A stretch of DNA of 42,500 nucleotides from Penaeus vannamei (lineage: Eukaryota > Arthropoda > Malacostraca > Decapoda > Penaeidae). Below are positions 42,236 to 42,500 of the stretch, in pieces (the stretch's first letter is position 1; the number at the start of each line of letters is the position of its first letter). A program made the translations under genes and the position numbers. The stretch covers positions 12,864,709 to 12,907,208 of the forward strand of contig NC_091569.1 in the NCBI RefSeq assembly GCF_042767895.1, read 5' to 3'. Under the pieces are notes generated by a model. That model searched no databases. It saw nothing but the letters and a program-made list of their open reading frames with translations, and was not told where the DNA came from.

Positions 42236-42500
42236 GAGGGGGGTGGGGTGGGGAGGGAGGGAAGGAGGGAGGGAGAGAGGAGGACTTGGTGGATGGGGGA
42301 TTGGAGGTGGGAGGAGGAAGGAGGGGAGGGAGTAGGGAACGGGGAGGGGTAATGAGGGTGGGATGGGGATTGAAGGAGGGAGGAGGGGAGAGAGGGAGCA
42401 GGGAAGAGGGAAGGGAGGAGAGGGAGGGAGAAGGGGAGGGAGAGGAAGTAGGGGAAGGAGGGAGAACTTGGTGCATGGGAAGGGAAGGGAAGGGGAGGGT
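42236..42500 (+). repeat. G/A-rich minisatellite at window end
   Basis: GGGAGGGAAGGAGGGAGG-like sequence. GGA(G)AACTTGGTG(C/G)ATGGG occurs near 42280 and 42462. The array continues past the window edge. Confidence 0.8.

Overview
The window looks like non-coding nuclear DNA from an arthropod, most likely a decapod crustacean and probably a penaeid shrimp. Three things point this way. Simple-sequence repeats occur at extraordinary density: long (CT)n/(GA)n, (TTA)n, (CTT)n, (CCT)n, (GT)n, (AT)n and TATG/ATCT arrays, plus many C/T- or A/G-only tracts. A foldback element (22115-22311) embedded in TTA repeats resembles one I associate from memory with penaeid genomes. A tRNA-derived SINE-like fragment lies at 1790-2003. 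There is no bacterial-style gene packing, ribosome binding site or operon. Nearly all long open frames are translations of microsatellites (poly-Ser, Leu/Ser, Arg/Glu) and are not genes.

Only one stretch reads convincingly as protein-coding exon: 20816-20932 on the plus strand. It has a pyrimidine-rich acceptor, a start codon in good context, a 35-codon signal peptide and a full-consensus GTAAGT donor in phase 1. It is the start of a secreted or membrane protein whose remaining exons I could not find here. Just upstream (20602-20721) are four exact AGGTCA/TGACCT nuclear-receptor half-sites and one GGGTCA. A TATA-like plus initiator-like pair (20410/20442) could equally be an upstream splice acceptor. 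The gene family is unknown.

Layout. 1-4075: unique islands, a GT array, a CCT array, the SINE-like fragment and a 14-bp minisatellite. 4076-9400: a TGATTGACAG site, a 366-bp CTT array, several CT arrays and a CA/CT/CG junction. 9400-16500: G/A-rich minisatellites, CA arrays and unique islands. 16500-19700: a 500-bp CT array, a pyrimidine-to-purine switch and compound GT/TATG/CT arrays. 19700-21160: the largest low-repeat island, holding the exon. 21160-23350: a TTA/ATC domain with the foldback element. 23350-31930: CT, GT and GA arrays and minisatellites with 21-, 46/47- and 61-bp units. 31930-34800: an 11-copy minisatellite, unique GC-rich islands and a second inverted-repeat element (34232-34503). 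34800-42500: pyrimidine-rich minisatellites, two very long CT arrays and a unique island with three forkhead-type sites at 11-bp spacing.

The short unique islands between repeats may include enhancers or introns of the signal-peptide gene, but this rests on motifs only. I found no rRNA, functional tRNA, CRISPR array, transposase, reverse transcriptase, virus or undescribed multi-gene system.
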